Source of the DNA: an uncultured Verrucomicrobiota bacterium
Lineage (GTDB): Bacteria > Verrucomicrobiota > Verrucomicrobiia > Opitutales > Opitutaceae
Assembly: GCA_903876795.1 (NCBI GenBank)
Contig: CAIRBK010000075.1
Location: 1 to 64,000 of the forward strand
Reading direction: 5' to 3'
DNA: 64,000 nt
Shown here: positions 63,788 to 64,000 of the stretch, piece after piece
Numbering within the stretch: position 1 is the first letter of the stretch
How the letters are laid out: each line of letters starts with the position of its first letter
The notes under the pieces: generated by a model
What the model was told of the DNA's origin: nothing
Database searches by the model: none
Seen by the model: only the letters and a program-made list of their open reading frames with translations
Position numbers and translations under genes: made by a program

Positions 63788-63862
63788 GCCGACGCCCTCT
63801 TTGACACCGCCGACGTTCAGCAAACCACACGTCACTAAACACCCGCCAATTCACTTACTCAC

Positions 63863-64000
63863 ATGGCCAAGAAGATCCAAGGTTACATCCGTCTCCAACT
63901 ACCCGCCGGCGCCGCTAATCCCGCGCCTCCCGTCGGTCCCGCACTGGGTGCCCAGGGCGTCAACATCATGGCGTTCTGCAAAGAATTCAACGCCAAGACC
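63863..64000 (+). CDS. rplK: 50S ribosomal protein L11, 3' part cut by the window edge
   Basis: The first 46 codons are visible: [20 protein letters not shown], followed by [20 protein letters not shown], the L11 N-terminal pattern with the PxxPVGPALGxxGVNIMxF motif. It sits in its expected place after nusG. Confidence 0.95.
   Translation, partial: MAKKIQGYIRLQLPAGAANPAPPVGPALGAQGVNIMAFCKEFNAKT

Overview
The window is a GC-rich bacterial chromosome segment. It most resembles a verrucomicrobial genome of the Opitutaceae/Opitutales type. The indicators are a planctomycete/verrucomicrobial cytochrome-DUF1553 protein paired with a Tat-exported DUF1501 protein, a TPR/ExbB/ExbD/TonB-like cluster, a RodZ-like protein beside FtsK, and a tuf-trnW-secE-nusG-rplK block with an unusual EF-Tu switch I. 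The taxonomic placement is inference from gene content; no search was run.

Layout. 1-6.3 kb is accessory: the end of a REP-associated (RAYT) transposase, a patatin-like lipase, a CPA1 sodium/proton antiporter and a FkbM-type methyltransferase, all separated by palindromic repeats. 6.3-11.5 kb is a minus-strand housekeeping run: manA, an AsmA-like protein, grpE, dnaJ, purN and argC. 11.6-17.4 kb is plus-strand: ftsK, a rodZ-like gene and a CHASE2 adenylate cyclase. 17.6-26.3 kb is minus-strand: an HD protein, gyrA, a restriction endonuclease, a DNA methyltransferase, a small ORF and gyrB. The restriction-modification pair therefore sits inside the gyrB-gyrA interval. 26.4-28.2 kb carries an Rrf2 regulator, a zinc-ribbon coiled-coil protein and the RNase P RNA, whose promoter and terminator can be proposed. 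28.2-32.4 kb is a minus-strand locus that looks metal-related: a beta-propeller plus copper-binding-like lipoprotein, a His-rich membrane peptide and a ZnuD-like TonB receptor. 32.4-38.7 kb holds a YoaK-type membrane protein, a PAS protein, two CorA paralogues, a PTS IIA protein, a small membrane protein and ribBA. 38.7-45.6 kb holds a sugar ABC transporter, msrA, hslO, tcdA and a DUF4197 protein. 45.8-56.7 kb is minus-strand: a DUF1826-like protein, a broken fic gene, tatD, sufE, a NERD protein, the DUF1553/DUF1501 pair, an M48 peptidase and lemA. 56.8-64 kb ends with the TPR/ExbB/ExbD cluster, tRNA-Thr, tuf, tRNA-Trp, secE, nusG and the start of rplK.

The most unusual signal is a dispersed repeat of about 165-172 bp with imperfect terminal inverted repeats, present three times. 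It is readable as an open frame on one strand. One copy supplies the last codon and stop of the FkbM gene. Another lies in frame inside the lipoprotein gene, just behind its signal peptide. This resembles the Rickettsia palindromic elements that insert into coding sequence. Two further repeat families, a REP-like palindrome inside tatD, and the RAYT gene at the window edge suggest active small palindromic elements.

Three probable single-base indels are visible: one in a 9-base homopolymer at the end of gyrB and two in fic. They may be sequencing errors or real mutations. Gene models in those two places should be read with that in mind.
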